Shown here: positions 8,988 through 17,906 of the stretch, one piece after another
Position numbering within the stretch: the first letter of the stretch is position 1
Layout: each line of letters opens with the position of its first letter
NCBI RefSeq assembly: GCF_006385705.1
Contig: NZ_VFRQ01000001.1
Span: 496,001 to 560,000 of the forward strand
Direction of reading: 5' to 3'
Source of the DNA: Pontibacter mangrovi
GTDB lineage: Bacteria; Bacteroidota; Bacteroidia; Cytophagales; Hymenobacteraceae
Length of the DNA: 64,000 nt
Notes under the pieces: model-generated
Told to the model about the DNA's origin: nothing
Seen by the model: the letters and a program-made list of their open reading frames with translations, nothing else
The model's database searches: none
Position numbers and translations under genes: made by a program

Positions 8988-10109
8988 ATGATCCCGTGCC
9001 GCGAGCTGCGTGAAACACTCCTATCACGCACCACCAAGACAACTGCCAAGGGCAGAAAAACTTCATTCAATACTTTCATTCGTTATACTTTTGGAGCCAG
9101 TGCGGCCTGCCTGTTGCTGTTGCAAACCGCTTGTATGCAGGAGCAGGAAGCTGCTGCCTCTGACCTGGCAGTTGAAGAAACAACAGAAGCACCTGCGACT
9201 CCCCCGGATTCTGCCTCTGCTGCTCCACAGCAAGCGACTCCGGCTACAACTGCCACCTCTACTTCGTTAGCCTCCGCATCGCCGGCTGCCACAGAGTGGA
9301 GCTACCCAGGCCCAAAGCCTTTGCCGGGGGCGGTTTTGCCCGGCAAGCGCATTATCGCGTTCTATGGCAATCTTTTGTCTAAGCGCATGGGGATTTTAGG
9401 TGAGCTGCCTGCCCAGGACATGCTGGCTAAATTGGATGAGGAGGTGGCCAGCTGGCAAAAAGCCGACTCGCTGACACCGGTGCAGCCTGCCTTGCACGCC
9501 ATCGTGGTAACGGCGCAGGGGCACCCGAGCGCGGGCAGCAAATATAGGCTCCGGATGACCCATAAAATGATCGACGATGTGCTCGAACTGGCCCACCAGC
9601 GCAATGCCATCGTTTTCCTGGATGTGCAGGTAGGCCACAGCACGCTGCAAGAAGAGCTTCCGCAACTGGAGAAATACCTGAAAATGCCCGACGTTCACCT
9701 GGGTATCGACCCGGAGTTCTCGATGAAGGAAGGCAATGTACCGGGCAGCCGCATCGGCACGTTCGACGCAGCGGACATCAACTACGCGACGGAATACCTA
9801 TCGAGCTTGGTGAAGCAGTATAACATCCCGCCAAAGCTCCTGATCGTGCACCGCTTCACCCAAGGCATGGTCACGAACTATGATCAGATAGAGCTCCGGC
9901 CCGAAACGCAGGTGGTGATGCACATGGACGGTTGGGGACATCCCGCGCTGAAAAAGGATACCTACCGCCGCTACATCCAGAAAGAGCCTGTGCAGTTTAC
10001 CGGCTTCAAGTTATTTTACAAAAACGACCTGCGCAAAAGCCCTCGCCTGATGTCACCGGAAGAAATCCTCGCGCTCGACCCTAAACCGCTTTACATACAA
10101 TATCAGTAG
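8988..10109 (+). CDS. Uncharacterised lipoprotein with probable TIM-barrel-like domain
   Basis: A 373-residue exported protein. The N-terminus is long and basic, then a hydrophobic stretch ends in LLLLQTAC, giving an acylated Cys near residue 49. It is followed by a Glu/Ala/Pro/Thr-rich linker of about 50 residues and a globular domain from about residue 110 (RIIAFYGNLLSKRMG, HAIVVTAQG, IVFLDVQVGH, DVHLGIDPEF, LLIVHRFTQ, VVMHMDGWGH). The alternation of short hydrophobic strands ending in acidic or His residues looks like a TIM barrel, possibly glycosidase-like, but this is inference. I do not recognise a named family. A strong inverted repeat follows the stop codon. Confidence 0.75.
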   Translation: MIPCRELRETLLSRTTKTTAKGRKTSFNTFIRYTFGASAACLLLLQTACMQEQEAAASDLAVEETTEAPATPPDSASAAPQQATPATTATSTSLASASPAATEWSYPGPKPLPGAVLPGKRIIAFYGNLLSKRMGILGELPAQDMLAKLDEEVASWQKADSLTPVQPALHAIVVTAQGHPSAGSKYRLRMTHKMIDDVLELAHQRNAIVFLDVQVGHSTLQEELPQLEKYLKMPDVHLGIDPEFSMKEGNVPGSRIGTFDAADINYATEYLSSLVKQYNIPPKLLIVHRFTQGMVTNYDQIELRPETQVVMHMDGWGHPALKKDTYRRYIQKEPVQFTGFKLFYKNDLRKSPRLMSPEEILALDPKPLYIQYQ

Positions 10110-10116
10110 CCAAGCC

Positions 10117-10148
10117 AGCGCTTGTTCAGGATTTTCTGAACAAGCGCT
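10117..10148 (+). terminator. Perfect 13-bp inverted repeat after the lipoprotein gene
   Basis: Arms AGCGCTTGTTCAG and CTGAACAAGCGCT are perfectly complementary around a 6-nt loop (GATTTT), eight bases after the stop codon at 10109. The T-run after it is weak, so it may act as a terminator or an mRNA 3'-end stabiliser. Confidence 0.55.
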
Positions 10149-10378
10149 GCGATTTACGCTTTTCAAACATAAGCCACTCATTCTAAAACACATATATTTA
10201 ACTTTTCCTAAGCAACAGGCTTTTATGTACCGGCGAAACAAAAAAACAGGAAAAAATCCTGAATAGATGGAGCAAAAAGGCCTGGATTTTGCGTTAGAAT
10301 AACAGAGCGACTCACTCCATACCTCTTAGGGCTGACCGCTTTGTTCCGATGCTTCCAATACCTAACAAAGGATCAACC

Positions 10379-11272
10379 ATGACGCACCACTACCTACGCA
10401 ACAACCTCGTGAACTTTGTCGTGCGGTTCATCCAGATCATCATTGTGTTCCCGATGGCCGTGCTGCTGAGCTTCTACATTGAGCCCTACCAGTCCATGAA
10501 CTATGAACTGCACTTTCTGCTGTGCCTGATGGCGGCGGCGGCAGTTTCGGTGCTGGTTACCAAGTATAGTCGCAAGCTGATTGTGCTGATGTTTGTGGGC
10601 TTGCTTGGCATGTTTGCTTTTAACAGCACTTTTAAAGCGCAAACCTTTGAAGGGGTGTATGATGATTACAATGCCATGCTGGTGAACATGACCAGTAACC
10701 CACACAAGGTATCCTACTTTAAACCCGTGCGCGGCACTTATTTTCAGAACCAGCGGGTAAAAAGCGCGATGCAGGCTACACACCCAAAAGTGCGCGACTT
10801 TGCCGTCGAAAACTCCACCCGCTACTTCCACGATGAGTATTACCGCAAGTTCGGCAAAATGACGCGCTACTTCTCTCTCTTCAAACATATCCGCATGAAC
10901 TGGAGGTACGTGAACGACCCGCTGGGCATGGATTACTATTCTCCGCCTACGGAGAGCATGCAGCTGTTGGCCGGCGACTGCGACGACTATGCTATTCTGA
11001 TGGCTTCCTCGGTGATGGCCATTGGCGGCGAGGCGCGCGTGGTTATCTCTCCCAACCACATGTATACAGAGGTGAAGCTGGGCCACGTGGACGACCTTGA
11101 CAAAGTGAGTTATGCCGTGCGCACACTTTTCCCCGATGAAGTGGCAGGCGGTAAGATCCACTTCCACGAAACAGGCGAGGACCTTTGGATTAACTTCGAC
11201 TACACGGCGGACTATCCTGGCGGCCCGTTCCTGGAGCCGGAAATGTATAGTGTGATTTCTTTTGAGCGATAA
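10379..11272 (+). CDS. Membrane protein with transglutaminase-like cysteine protease domain
   Basis: The 297-residue product has three hydrophobic segments in the first 90 residues (around FIQIIIVFPMAVLLSF, LLCLMAAAAVSVLV and LIVLMFVGLLGMFAF), then a soluble part. The transglutaminase-like core is GDCDDYAILMASSV, with the catalytic Cys, followed by ARVVISPNHMYTEV with the His, and an Asp in the strand near DLDKVSYA or further on (LWINFDYTADYPGG). Such proteins are usually peptidases or structural adaptors in the envelope. I start at ATG 10379 (MTHHYLRNN); ten codons upstream are open but begin at another ATG with no better signal. Substrate unknown. Confidence 0.8.
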   Translation: MTHHYLRNNLVNFVVRFIQIIIVFPMAVLLSFYIEPYQSMNYELHFLLCLMAAAAVSVLVTKYSRKLIVLMFVGLLGMFAFNSTFKAQTFEGVYDDYNAMLVNMTSNPHKVSYFKPVRGTYFQNQRVKSAMQATHPKVRDFAVENSTRYFHDEYYRKFGKMTRYFSLFKHIRMNWRYVNDPLGMDYYSPPTESMQLLAGDCDDYAILMASSVMAIGGEARVVISPNHMYTEVKLGHVDDLDKVSYAVRTLFPDEVAGGKIHFHETGEDLWINFDYTADYPGGPFLEPEMYSVISFER

Positions 11273-11334
11273 AATTTATGGCGCTGTTTTACAAAGCGTT
11301 TCACCTCTAACGTATTTTTTTCAACGCCATACTA

Positions 11335-11364
11335 TTGCAGTTTAAAAAGCACCCGCTATATTTG
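11335..11364 (+). promoter_or_regulatory. Bacteroidota-type promoter of tRNA-Glu
   Basis: TTG at 11335-11337 is followed after 19 bp by TATATTTG at 11357-11364, matching the primary-sigma consensus of Bacteroidota (TTG, 19-21 bp, TAnnTTTG). It lies 20 bp before the first base of tRNA-Glu. Confidence 0.75.
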
Positions 11365-11383
11365 CACCACAATCAGACAGAAC

Positions 11384-11455
11384 GGCCCGTTCGTCTAGGG
11401 GTTAGGACGCCAGATTTTCATTCTGGTAACAGGGGTTCGATTCCCCTACGGGCTA
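11384..11455 (+). tRNA. tRNA-Glu (anticodon TTC)
   Basis: A cloverleaf can be folded: acceptor GGCCCGT with ACGGGCT (first pair G-U), anticodon stem CCAGA/TCTGG with loop TTTTCAT, anticodon TTC at 11417-11419, and T arm AGGGG-TTCGATT-CCCCT. The CCA tail is not encoded. It is followed at once by a terminator hairpin. Confidence 0.95.
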
Positions 11456-11494
11456 CAAAAGCCGCTTCAGGTAAAACTGGAGCGGCTTTTTTGG
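11450..11494 (+). repeat. tRNA 3' end plus terminator, left copy of a 45-bp direct repeat
   Basis: This segment starts in the last six bases of tRNA-Glu (GGGCTA) and continues through its intrinsic terminator (stem CCGCTTCAG/CTGGAGCGG at about 11462-11486, then six T). The same 45 bp recur at 13267-13311 with a single difference. As a terminator it ends the tRNA transcript; as a repeat it marks one edge of a 1.8-kb segment holding an alpha/beta hydrolase. Confidence 0.85.
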
Positions 11495-11862
11495 ATTCTC
11501 TAACTTCCCCCCTTCTGTTAGGATAGTCGATCTTTCTACATATCAGAGAGACATCGCCCTGATAGAAATTTCCTTCCCACTTCTGCCTGGCTCCACTTCT
11601 TTTGGTAGAGAACACCTTGCCTTCTACCCTCTGAATCTCACATAAGAAGTAGCTCACCTTCCTTCTGCATATTTTTCTACCTGCTGTCGACTTCTAACAC
11701 TCATCGCTGTATGTTCCGCTTCTTCTGCAGCAGTACTTTCCAAAAAAGCTATTTGCCTCAGGCAACCATACCTGCTTTTACCGCATCTGCTGCATGTTAA
11801 CCTGCTGCGATAGAAGTTCTATTTTAAGACCGGTTGCGCCCTCTTTCAAACCAACCAAAACT
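11495..11862. other. Gene-free stretch between tRNA-Glu terminator and hydrolase
   Basis: No convincing reading frame, RNA or repeat is visible. The composition is pyrimidine-rich and lower in G+C than the genes nearby. Confidence 0.5.
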
Positions 11863-13104
11863 ATGATGCCCAAAAGAATTTTTCTTCTGCTGTTTTTCCT
11901 TGGAATTCTGGCTCTTGCCCAGGCACAGCAAACACAGATGCTAAACGTCGGAGGCCACTCCTTGGAAATGATACAGGCAGGAACAGGCGACTATACTATC
12001 ATTTTTGAGTCAGGCTTTGGCTCCGATTGCAAAGTATGGGGTAATGTCGCTTCAGAAGTGATGCAGACAAACCAGGTCCTGCTCTATTCAAGGGCTGGCA
12101 CGGGCAAGTCTGAGCCAAACCCGCAGCCGCAAACACTCGAAGCGGCGGTGCAGGATTTAAGCAATCTCATCAAGCGAGCTAACCTTAAACCACCCTTTAT
12201 TTTGGTCGGCCACTCGTACGGCGCCTTTATCATCCGGGCCTATGCGGCGCAGCACCCAAAGCAGGTAAAGGGCTTGGTCTTTGTCGATCCGGCGCATGAG
12301 AAAATGATGCTGGAGCTCAAGAAAGTCAATCCTGCCAAAGCAGTAAGAGATATCGAGCTGCAAAACAGCTTTGTGCCCGATGAATTTAAGCAGGAAAACG
12401 AGCTGATCAACCAAATCTTTGAAGCCGGCACGTTGCCGGAATTCGGAGAACTGCCACAGGTGCCGGCAGTGGTGCTCACCTCGGTGCAGCAAAGGGCAAA
12501 GCCGGAGCTGTTTCTGCACGAACCTGAAGGCGTGGCAGTATGGCGCAACCTGCACGCCGAGTTCTTCAGCCAGTTTACCAACGGCGCTCACATCGTAACG
12601 ACTGCCAGCGGCCACAACATCCATCGCCAGGAGCCCGAACTAGTGATCCAGGCCATCAACCAAGTGGTCCAAGCAGCCAAAAAGGAAAAGGGCCGGCAGG
12701 AGCACGAAGTGAAAGTAAAGGCTTTGGAGGCTGCATTCGCGCAGGCAGCTGCATACCTGAAACAGCAAAAAGAACAGAAAGCTGAAGACGTGGTATTTGA
12801 CGCCTTGAAGGTCTCCGGATTTGATGAGCGCACCATCAACACCATGGCCTACCAGCAGCTGAGCAACCCGGCTACCATTGACATGTCCCTGCTGTTGTTC
12901 AAGTACAATACCGTGACTTATGCTGCTTCGGCCAATGCCTTCGACAGCTATGGCGAGGCCTTGATGCAACAGGGAAAGCTCAAGCAGGCAGCCCAACAGT
13001 TTAACAAAGCCATCGAACTGGCCACTGCTGCCCATGATGACGCTATGCTTGAAACCAGCAAAAGCAACCTTGAAAAACTAAGCCAGCTCGAAAAATCAAA
13101 ATGA
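11863..13104 (+). CDS. Secreted alpha/beta hydrolase with C-terminal TPR-like region
   Basis: A 413-residue protein (two adjacent ATGs, 11863 and 11866). An N-terminal signal peptide ends near ALAQAQQ. The hydrolase fold is seen as oxyanion region FESGFGSDCKVW, nucleophile elbow VGHSYGAF (catalytic Ser), an Asp after KGLVFVDPAHEK, and a late His in ASGHNIHRQEPE. From about residue 290 the chain is Ala/Lys/Gln-rich and helical, ending in one TPR-like unit (SYGEALMQQGKLKQAAQQF). Substrate is not predictable; esterase or peptidase-like activity in the periplasm is likely. The gene is bounded by two copies of the tRNA-Glu terminator segment, hinting that it was inserted beside the tRNA. Confidence 0.85.
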   Translation: MMPKRIFLLLFFLGILALAQAQQTQMLNVGGHSLEMIQAGTGDYTIIFESGFGSDCKVWGNVASEVMQTNQVLLYSRAGTGKSEPNPQPQTLEAAVQDLSNLIKRANLKPPFILVGHSYGAFIIRAYAAQHPKQVKGLVFVDPAHEKMMLELKKVNPAKAVRDIELQNSFVPDEFKQENELINQIFEAGTLPEFGELPQVPAVVLTSVQQRAKPELFLHEPEGVAVWRNLHAEFFSQFTNGAHIVTTASGHNIHRQEPELVIQAINQVVQAAKKEKGRQEHEVKVKALEAAFAQAAAYLKQQKEQKAEDVVFDALKVSGFDERTINTMAYQQLSNPATIDMSLLLFKYNTVTYAASANAFDSYGEALMQQGKLKQAAQQFNKAIELATAAHDDAMLETSKSNLEKLSQLEKSK

Positions 13105-13266
13105 CACGGATTACTCCGGCAAAAGACCACTAAGATTCTATCATGAGCAGATACCGTCGCAGCTGCTAAACAAAACAAGAGGAGATATACAATGCACTCT
13201 TCAGCGAGAAGCACTCTCCTACAGCGGCTAGATACCTGTAGAAATGATTCGAAATTTCCATTATTA

Positions 13267-13311
13267 GGGCTACAAAAGCCGCTTCAGGTAAACCTGGAGC
13301 GGCTTTTTTGG
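13267..13311 (+). repeat. Right copy of the 45-bp tRNA-Glu terminator repeat
   Basis: It matches 11450-11494 at 44 of 45 positions, starting with GGGCTAC and ending in TTTTTTGG. The hairpin and T-run are intact, so it can terminate transcription from the hydrolase. No tRNA body precedes it; upstream bases do not pair as a tRNA. The rest of 13105-13435 holds nothing I can name. Confidence 0.85.
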
Positions 13312-13435
13312 TTCTATAGGTTTCAGTCACCAATCTTACTTTCCAGGAGCAATTGTTTTATCAGGACCAGTGACGGTGCATATAGAACCGAGAGGGAAAT
13401 TGTAAGAGTAAAGCCTAGTCTAAGATTTTAACGGT

Positions 13436-13576
13436 TCAATTAGTTTCAGCATCATTCCCATTTGATTCGCGTTTGGCTTTTTTTGAAGCCGCTTTCAGCA
13501 ACTCCTGATGCTCTTTCCTTTCCTTGAACTCTTTCTGGCGCTGCTTTCGCTGTTGGTCTCTTGATCTGGTACTCAT
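13436..13576 (-). CDS. Small basic hypothetical protein (46 aa)
   Basis: Reading from ATG at 13576 gives 46 codons and a TGA at 13436. The product begins MSTRSRDQQRKQRQKEF and is almost entirely Arg, Lys, Gln and Glu, so it would form a highly charged helix. Short proteins of this composition are common in Bacteroidota, but I know no function for them. Support is limited to the open frame, its even coding-like codon use and its isolation between two transcription units. It is convergent with the hydrolase gene upstream. Confidence 0.5.
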   Translation of the reverse strand: MSTRSRDQQRKQRQKEFKERKEHQELLKAASKKAKRESNGNDAETN

Positions 13577-13992
13577 TGTCTAATTCTAATTTTCTGGAAC
13601 TGCTTCTAAAGCTTAAAAGCCCTCATGCCCATCATGATCTTACTTGTATACTGTAACGAAATTAAAGATTTTTTGCTTTCGGAGTGATAGCATGAGTTGG
13701 CTTTTCTCGGTCAGAAAAGGTTAATAACTTGTTATGGATAGAGGGAAAACTCAAGAATTCTTTTGATATCCACCTTAAGTCAAGCTTCTGTTACTTTATG
13801 TAAAATCAAGATAACGAAGTAAAACCCCGCTTCGCCACATCGGCTGGAAAGTATAAACGTAGTTTATTTAGGGGTTGCGGCAGCAAAGCCTTCCATCACT
13901 GCCAATCTACATTTGGTTTCAAGTTGAACCTCCTCCTGTACCTTTTCCTCCTGCTGCCGTAACACCATACTCAGACAAATTATACCATCTGC
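13577..13992. other. Gene-free stretch upstream of the antiporter
   Basis: AT-rich, no convincing reading frame or repeat seen. It is wide enough to hold divergent promoters for the small basic protein and the antiporter, but I find no clear TTG/TAnnTTTG pair. Confidence 0.45.
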
Positions 13993-15214
13993 ATGATAGG
14001 CAAAGACGACCTAAACGTTATAGTTACTGTATTAGGGTGCTTGGTTTTATTGCTTGCCCTGGTTTCTAAAAAGCAGGAGAAAAGTCCCATACCAGCCACA
14101 CTCCTCGCGCTGTTGTTCGGTATCCTCATCGGGCCAGCGTTTCTCGGCATAATAGACCTGACTGAGCTTGGCGATAAATCAACTATACTGGAGAGTGCGG
14201 CACACCTTGTCTTGGGTGTAGGCCTGGTGGGAGTAGCGCTACGCATACCCACAGCTTACCTACGGCAGAACTGGCGGCAAATGGCGATCCTGGTCGGCGG
14301 CAGTATGGTGCTGATGTGGGTGATAAGCACCATGCTCATCTACTTTGTACTTGGCACTTCCTTTTGGCTCTCCGCCTTGCTGGGAGCCATCATCACGCCC
14401 ACTGACCCCATTGCCGCCTCTCCCATTGTGACGGGCTCAGTTGCCAAAAAGAACCTGCCCAAGGATAAGGCATGCAATCTCCTTTGAGTCGGGGGCGAAT
14501 GACGGGCTGAGCTACCTGTTCATCTACCTGCCGCTCCTCATGCTTACCCTTGGGCCTGACCTGGCACTGGAAGAGTGGCTGAAGCGCACATTTCTTTGGG
14601 AGGTGCTTAGCGCCACAATATTTGGCCTGCTACTTGGCTTGGTTGCTGGTAAACTCCTTAAGCTGGCAGAAAAGTATGAGATGGTGCAGGAAAACTGGAG
14701 GCTCGTGTATACCGTAGCGCTATCGCTGTTGGCCGTAGGAGGCGGGAAACTTATGAAAAGCGATGAAGTGTTGTTGGTCTTTGCAGCCGGTGCCGCCTTT
14801 GTACAAGTAGTAAACCCTAAGGAACAAGGTGAGGAGGAAAAAGGGCAGGAGGCAGTAAACAGGTTCTTCTCCTACCCAATCTTCGCGTTACTGGGCACAG
14901 AAATCCCATGGGAGGGTTGGGCTCAGCTTGGCTGGAAAGGTATAGCGCTTGTTGTTGCGGTACTGTTGCTACGACGCCCCCCGGTGCTCCTCCTCCTCAA
15001 GCCCCTGTTGCCCGACTTGCGCAGTAAAAAAGATGCCTTGTTCCTGGGATGGTTCGGACCAATTGCGGTGGCAGCCATCTACTATGCTTCAATGGCTGAG
15101 CACAAGCTAAAGGAGCCACTTATCTGGGATGTGGTGAGCCTGGTGATATGCGCCTCCGTGGTGGTGCATGGGGTAACTTCTACTCCGCTCACGCAGCTGT
15201 ATGGAAAGTTGTAA
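13993..15214 (+). pseudogene. Cation/proton antiporter (CPA1/NhaP type), frameshifted
   Basis: Two overlapping frames encode one transporter. The first (13993-14487) gives the N-terminal membrane helices up to a TDPIAASPIVTGSVAKKNLPKD motif region; the second continues with RHAISFESGANDGLSYLF and the remaining helices to 15214. The TDP and ESGANDG motifs are the ion-binding helices of CPA1 antiporters. The switch of frame lies at about 14464-14469: one extra base (or two missing) after the codon GAT. Corrected, the protein would be about 406 residues, normal for the family. As written the gene cannot make a full exchanger. It is either a recent pseudogene or a sequencing error; there is no slippery sequence typical of programmed frameshifting. 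Confidence 0.82.
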
Positions 15215-15641
15215 GGATACAGGTCTACGCATGAAAAAGAGGAGAAAAAGTAAAATTCGCTTTTACGAGAAGTGGAGGTTGTTTAGGTAAGGTTGTTCAA
15301 CACAGTGTCTTGCTGGCTTTCCATCCATCAGACACCTGTTTTTCCGCTCCCCGCCTAAATCCACCTCCTGCCCAGCCGAAGATGAAAATTCCAACAGGAA
15401 TAAGGCCTCAAAAACAATATTTGTCTTCCGTTTAAGGTGTTCTTTGTTTACCTACACTTGTCAGCTTCTGCAAAACACTCCATATCCAACCTTATCTACG
15501 GGATAGCGTTTTGATTACCTACCGCACCTTCATTCTACCACACATCAGTTGCCCCACCCACCCGACTCATGGCGACCATACTTGCTATACTTGCTGCCCG
15601 CTTTGCTGCGGTAACTGAGGCATACACCAATAATTTATACT
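15215..15641. other. Gene-free stretch between two broken genes
   Basis: 427 bp with no supported gene, RNA or repeat. It probably holds the promoter of the dehydrogenase gene downstream, but no consensus pair is clear. Confidence 0.45.
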
Positions 15642-17144
15642 ATGGAAACAGACTACAGATCATTACGCAAAAACACCGGCTTCTCCATTTCCAAAACTAA
15701 GCTCAAGACAGCGACTGCCTCGGCCCAGGACCTTCGCACGCTCTCCACACCGGCCAGACCCATGCTGGATGCCGCTGATGTGGTGGTGCCTGAAGGGTAT
15801 CAAGTGGAGCCGGTTATGGCAGGGCTCTCCTTCCCCACCGATCTTGCCTTTGCCGACGACGGCACTATTTTCGTGAGCGAGGGCGGCAGTTCCTGGCCTA
15901 CCCGCCCCTACATGCCGGCACGCGTGCTGGTGCGCCACCCCTCCGGCGAAACAGAGGCCATCAGTATGAACGTGCAGGCTGGCCCCCGGGGCATTGCCTA
16001 GCGCAACGGGGAACTGTACATGGCGCTAAAAGGCGGCTACCACATGCAGATCGCAAAATATAACCTGGCGAGCGGTGAGCTGAAGATCCTCATAGACCAA
16101 CTCCCCAGTGGCGGCTGGCACGAGCCGGGCGGACCTATTTTTGGGCCGGACGGCATGATGTACTTTGGCAACGGCTCTGTGTCGCAGCAGGGCGTGACGC
16201 TGCCGGCAGGCTTTACCGTGGACTTGGCCAAGCACCCGAACGCACACGATGTGCCGGGCCAGGACGTGACGCTAACCGGCAACAACGTCCGGAGCCGCGA
16301 TCCCCGCCTCCCCTACCCCTACATGATCGAAACCGGCGCGTTCAAACCATTTGGAACGCCTGCTGAAAAGGGGGAAGTGGTAAAGGGGGAGCTGTTCTGT
16401 AATTCTGCTGTCTGGCGGTCGCGGCCTGATGGAACCGATGTGGAACTGTTGGCCTGGGGCGTACGCAACCCCTTCGGCATGGCCATGAACGAGGCCGGGG
16501 AGTTGTACGTGTCGGACAATGATTTTGAGGAGAAGGGAGAGCGCGCGGTTGCCAACGACCCGGATCGCATCTGGCACATTCAGAACGCCAGCCTGCCTTT
16601 CGGGTCTGTTAAAACTCCTGCCTGGTACGGCTTCCCGGATATCTGCGGCGACGGCCTGCCGGTGAACCACGAAAGCCACCTGCCCAGCCGTGGGAAAGCA
16701 GCGGAACTGCTCCTGGAGAACCCGCCGGAATGGGCCGGGCCTGCCGTTTTCCTGGAACAACCGCATTCCTGCATGTGCAAAATGGATTTTTCCCGCTCCG
16801 ATGCCTTTGGCCACAAAGGAGAACTGTTCGTGGCGGAATGGGGTACGCTGGCACCGCTCAACTCCCCGCGCCCCGAGGACCTGGACCATGGTTTTCGGGT
16901 GATACGGGTAAACGTGGAAAAAGGCACCGCAGAACCTTTTATGCATAATCGGAAGATGGGGCCCGCCTCTACTTACGGCACCGGGGGCATCGAGCGCCCT
17001 GTCTCCTGCAAGTTCAGCCCCGACGGCAAAGCTCTGTACGTGCTGGACTTCGGCGTGGCAACCGTAACATCCGGCAATATGCTGGCTTTTGCCCATACAG
17101 GGGTATTATGGAAAGTGACAAGAAAGGAGGAAAACAATGGCTAA
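15642..17144 (+). pseudogene. PQQ-dependent sugar (sorbosone/glucose) dehydrogenase-like, in-frame TAG
   Basis: A single reading frame of 500 codons is interrupted by one TAG at 15999-16001. The first part contains VPEGYQVEPVMAGLSFPTDL and the start of a beta propeller; the second continues without loss in the same frame with RNGELYMALKGG, YNLASGELKIL, GPDGMMYFGNGS, RNPFGMAMNEAGELYVSDND and KFSPDGKALYVLDFG. These repeated 'blade' motifs are those of soluble quinoprotein glucose/sorbosone dehydrogenases. No signal peptide is seen, which is odd for a periplasmic quinoprotein. A start at 16020 could give a 374-residue fragment lacking one blade, probably inactive. The end overlaps the next gene by eight bases. 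Confidence 0.82.
17123..17130 (+). promoter_or_regulatory. Strong Shine-Dalgarno sequence AAAGGAGG
   Basis: A perfect AAAGGAGG lies six bases before the ATG at 17137, inside the end of the dehydrogenase gene. Bacteroidota rarely use Shine-Dalgarno sites, so this stands out; it could also keep the downstream gene translated although the upstream gene is broken. Confidence 0.65.
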
Positions 17145-17694
17145 CGCAACGCAAACCCCAACCATACTGATTGAACTGGACCAGGAAACCAGGAACCGGC
17201 AGCTGGACCGCGCCAAGTCCTGGCTCGATAACGTGCTCCTGACACAGGCCTCTCACCGGAAGCTGCTGGAGGACACGGTGGAGAAAATTGAGGAACCGCA
17301 CATCAAACAGTACCTGGCTGAAATGGCTCTGCAAGCGGAGCAGCACGAGGAAAAAGCACGCGAGCTGTTCTCCCTGATCGACCGGGAGCCGTCGGATATA
17401 AGGCAAATGCTGGGGCAGGTAATGGGCAAGGCCAGGCAGGCGCTCGGAGACTTTATAGCGGTGGCCGGTGGTGCCAAAGGGCCATGGCAAGACCTGCACC
17501 AGGTATACTTGTCGAACTATAACTCGATGGGTGCCTTTGCCGTGGCAGAGCAGCTGGGGTTGGCTTTAGGTATCCCGCGCATGGTGGATATCACCTTTGG
17601 CGTGGTGGCGGAAAAATCCACGAGCCAGCTGCTGCTGCAGGAAGCGGTGCTGGAGATGTGCTCCATGTCCATACTTTATAAGGAGAGCTTTTAG
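17137..17694 (+). CDS. Ferritin-like helical protein, function unknown
   Basis: A 185-residue, mostly alpha-helical protein starting MANATQTPTILIELDQET. The spacing of acidic residues and histidine in EEPHIKQYLAEMALQAEQHEEK resembles the E...ExxH pairs of ferritin-like four-helix bundles, which bind di-iron centres; this is inference from pattern only. The C-terminal half (NSMGAFAVAEQLGLALG, LLQEAVLEMCSMS) is more hydrophobic. It overlaps the 3' end of the broken dehydrogenase by eight bases and has its own strong ribosome binding site, so both were once one operon. A hairpin terminator follows. Confidence 0.7.
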   Translation: MANATQTPTILIELDQETRNRQLDRAKSWLDNVLLTQASHRKLLEDTVEKIEEPHIKQYLAEMALQAEQHEEKARELFSLIDREPSDIRQMLGQVMGKARQALGDFIAVAGGAKGPWQDLHQVYLSNYNSMGAFAVAEQLGLALGIPRMVDITFGVVAEKSTSQLLLQEAVLEMCSMSILYKESF

Positions 17695-17713
17695 GTTTCT
17701 TCTCACGTAAAAA

Positions 17714-17757
17714 ACAGAAAGGGTGCCTCACTTTATAAAGTTGGGTGCCCTTTCTGT
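17714..17757. terminator. Hairpin after the ferritin-like gene
   Basis: Arms ACAGAAAGGG and CCCTTTCTGT are perfect, extended inward by G-U and G-C pairs, twenty bases after the stop codon. It may serve both strands since the next gene is convergent. Confidence 0.7.
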
Positions 17758-17906
17758 CTGTTTATACTGCTCCCGGCCTAAACGATGCTCTCTGGCTCGC
17801 CTGGAGATTTACTTTAAAGCCCACGTAAGATCATTAGCTACCTTTCGAATCATACCTCCTTTAACGCAGGCACAAATGTTCTATTGTTTTTCAGTCCCTT
17901 TCTCTG

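Noticed and set aside
13192..13431. 79-codon plus-strand frame spanning the right terminator repeat
   Set aside because: It runs through an intrinsic terminator and has no coding character.
14441..14490. Programmed ribosomal frameshift in the antiporter
   Set aside because: No slippery heptamer and no downstream structure; related antiporters are single-frame.
15999..16001. TAG read as pyrrolysine or by suppression
   Set aside because: The family has no such residue, and nothing suggests a suppressor; a nonsense mutation or sequence error is simpler.
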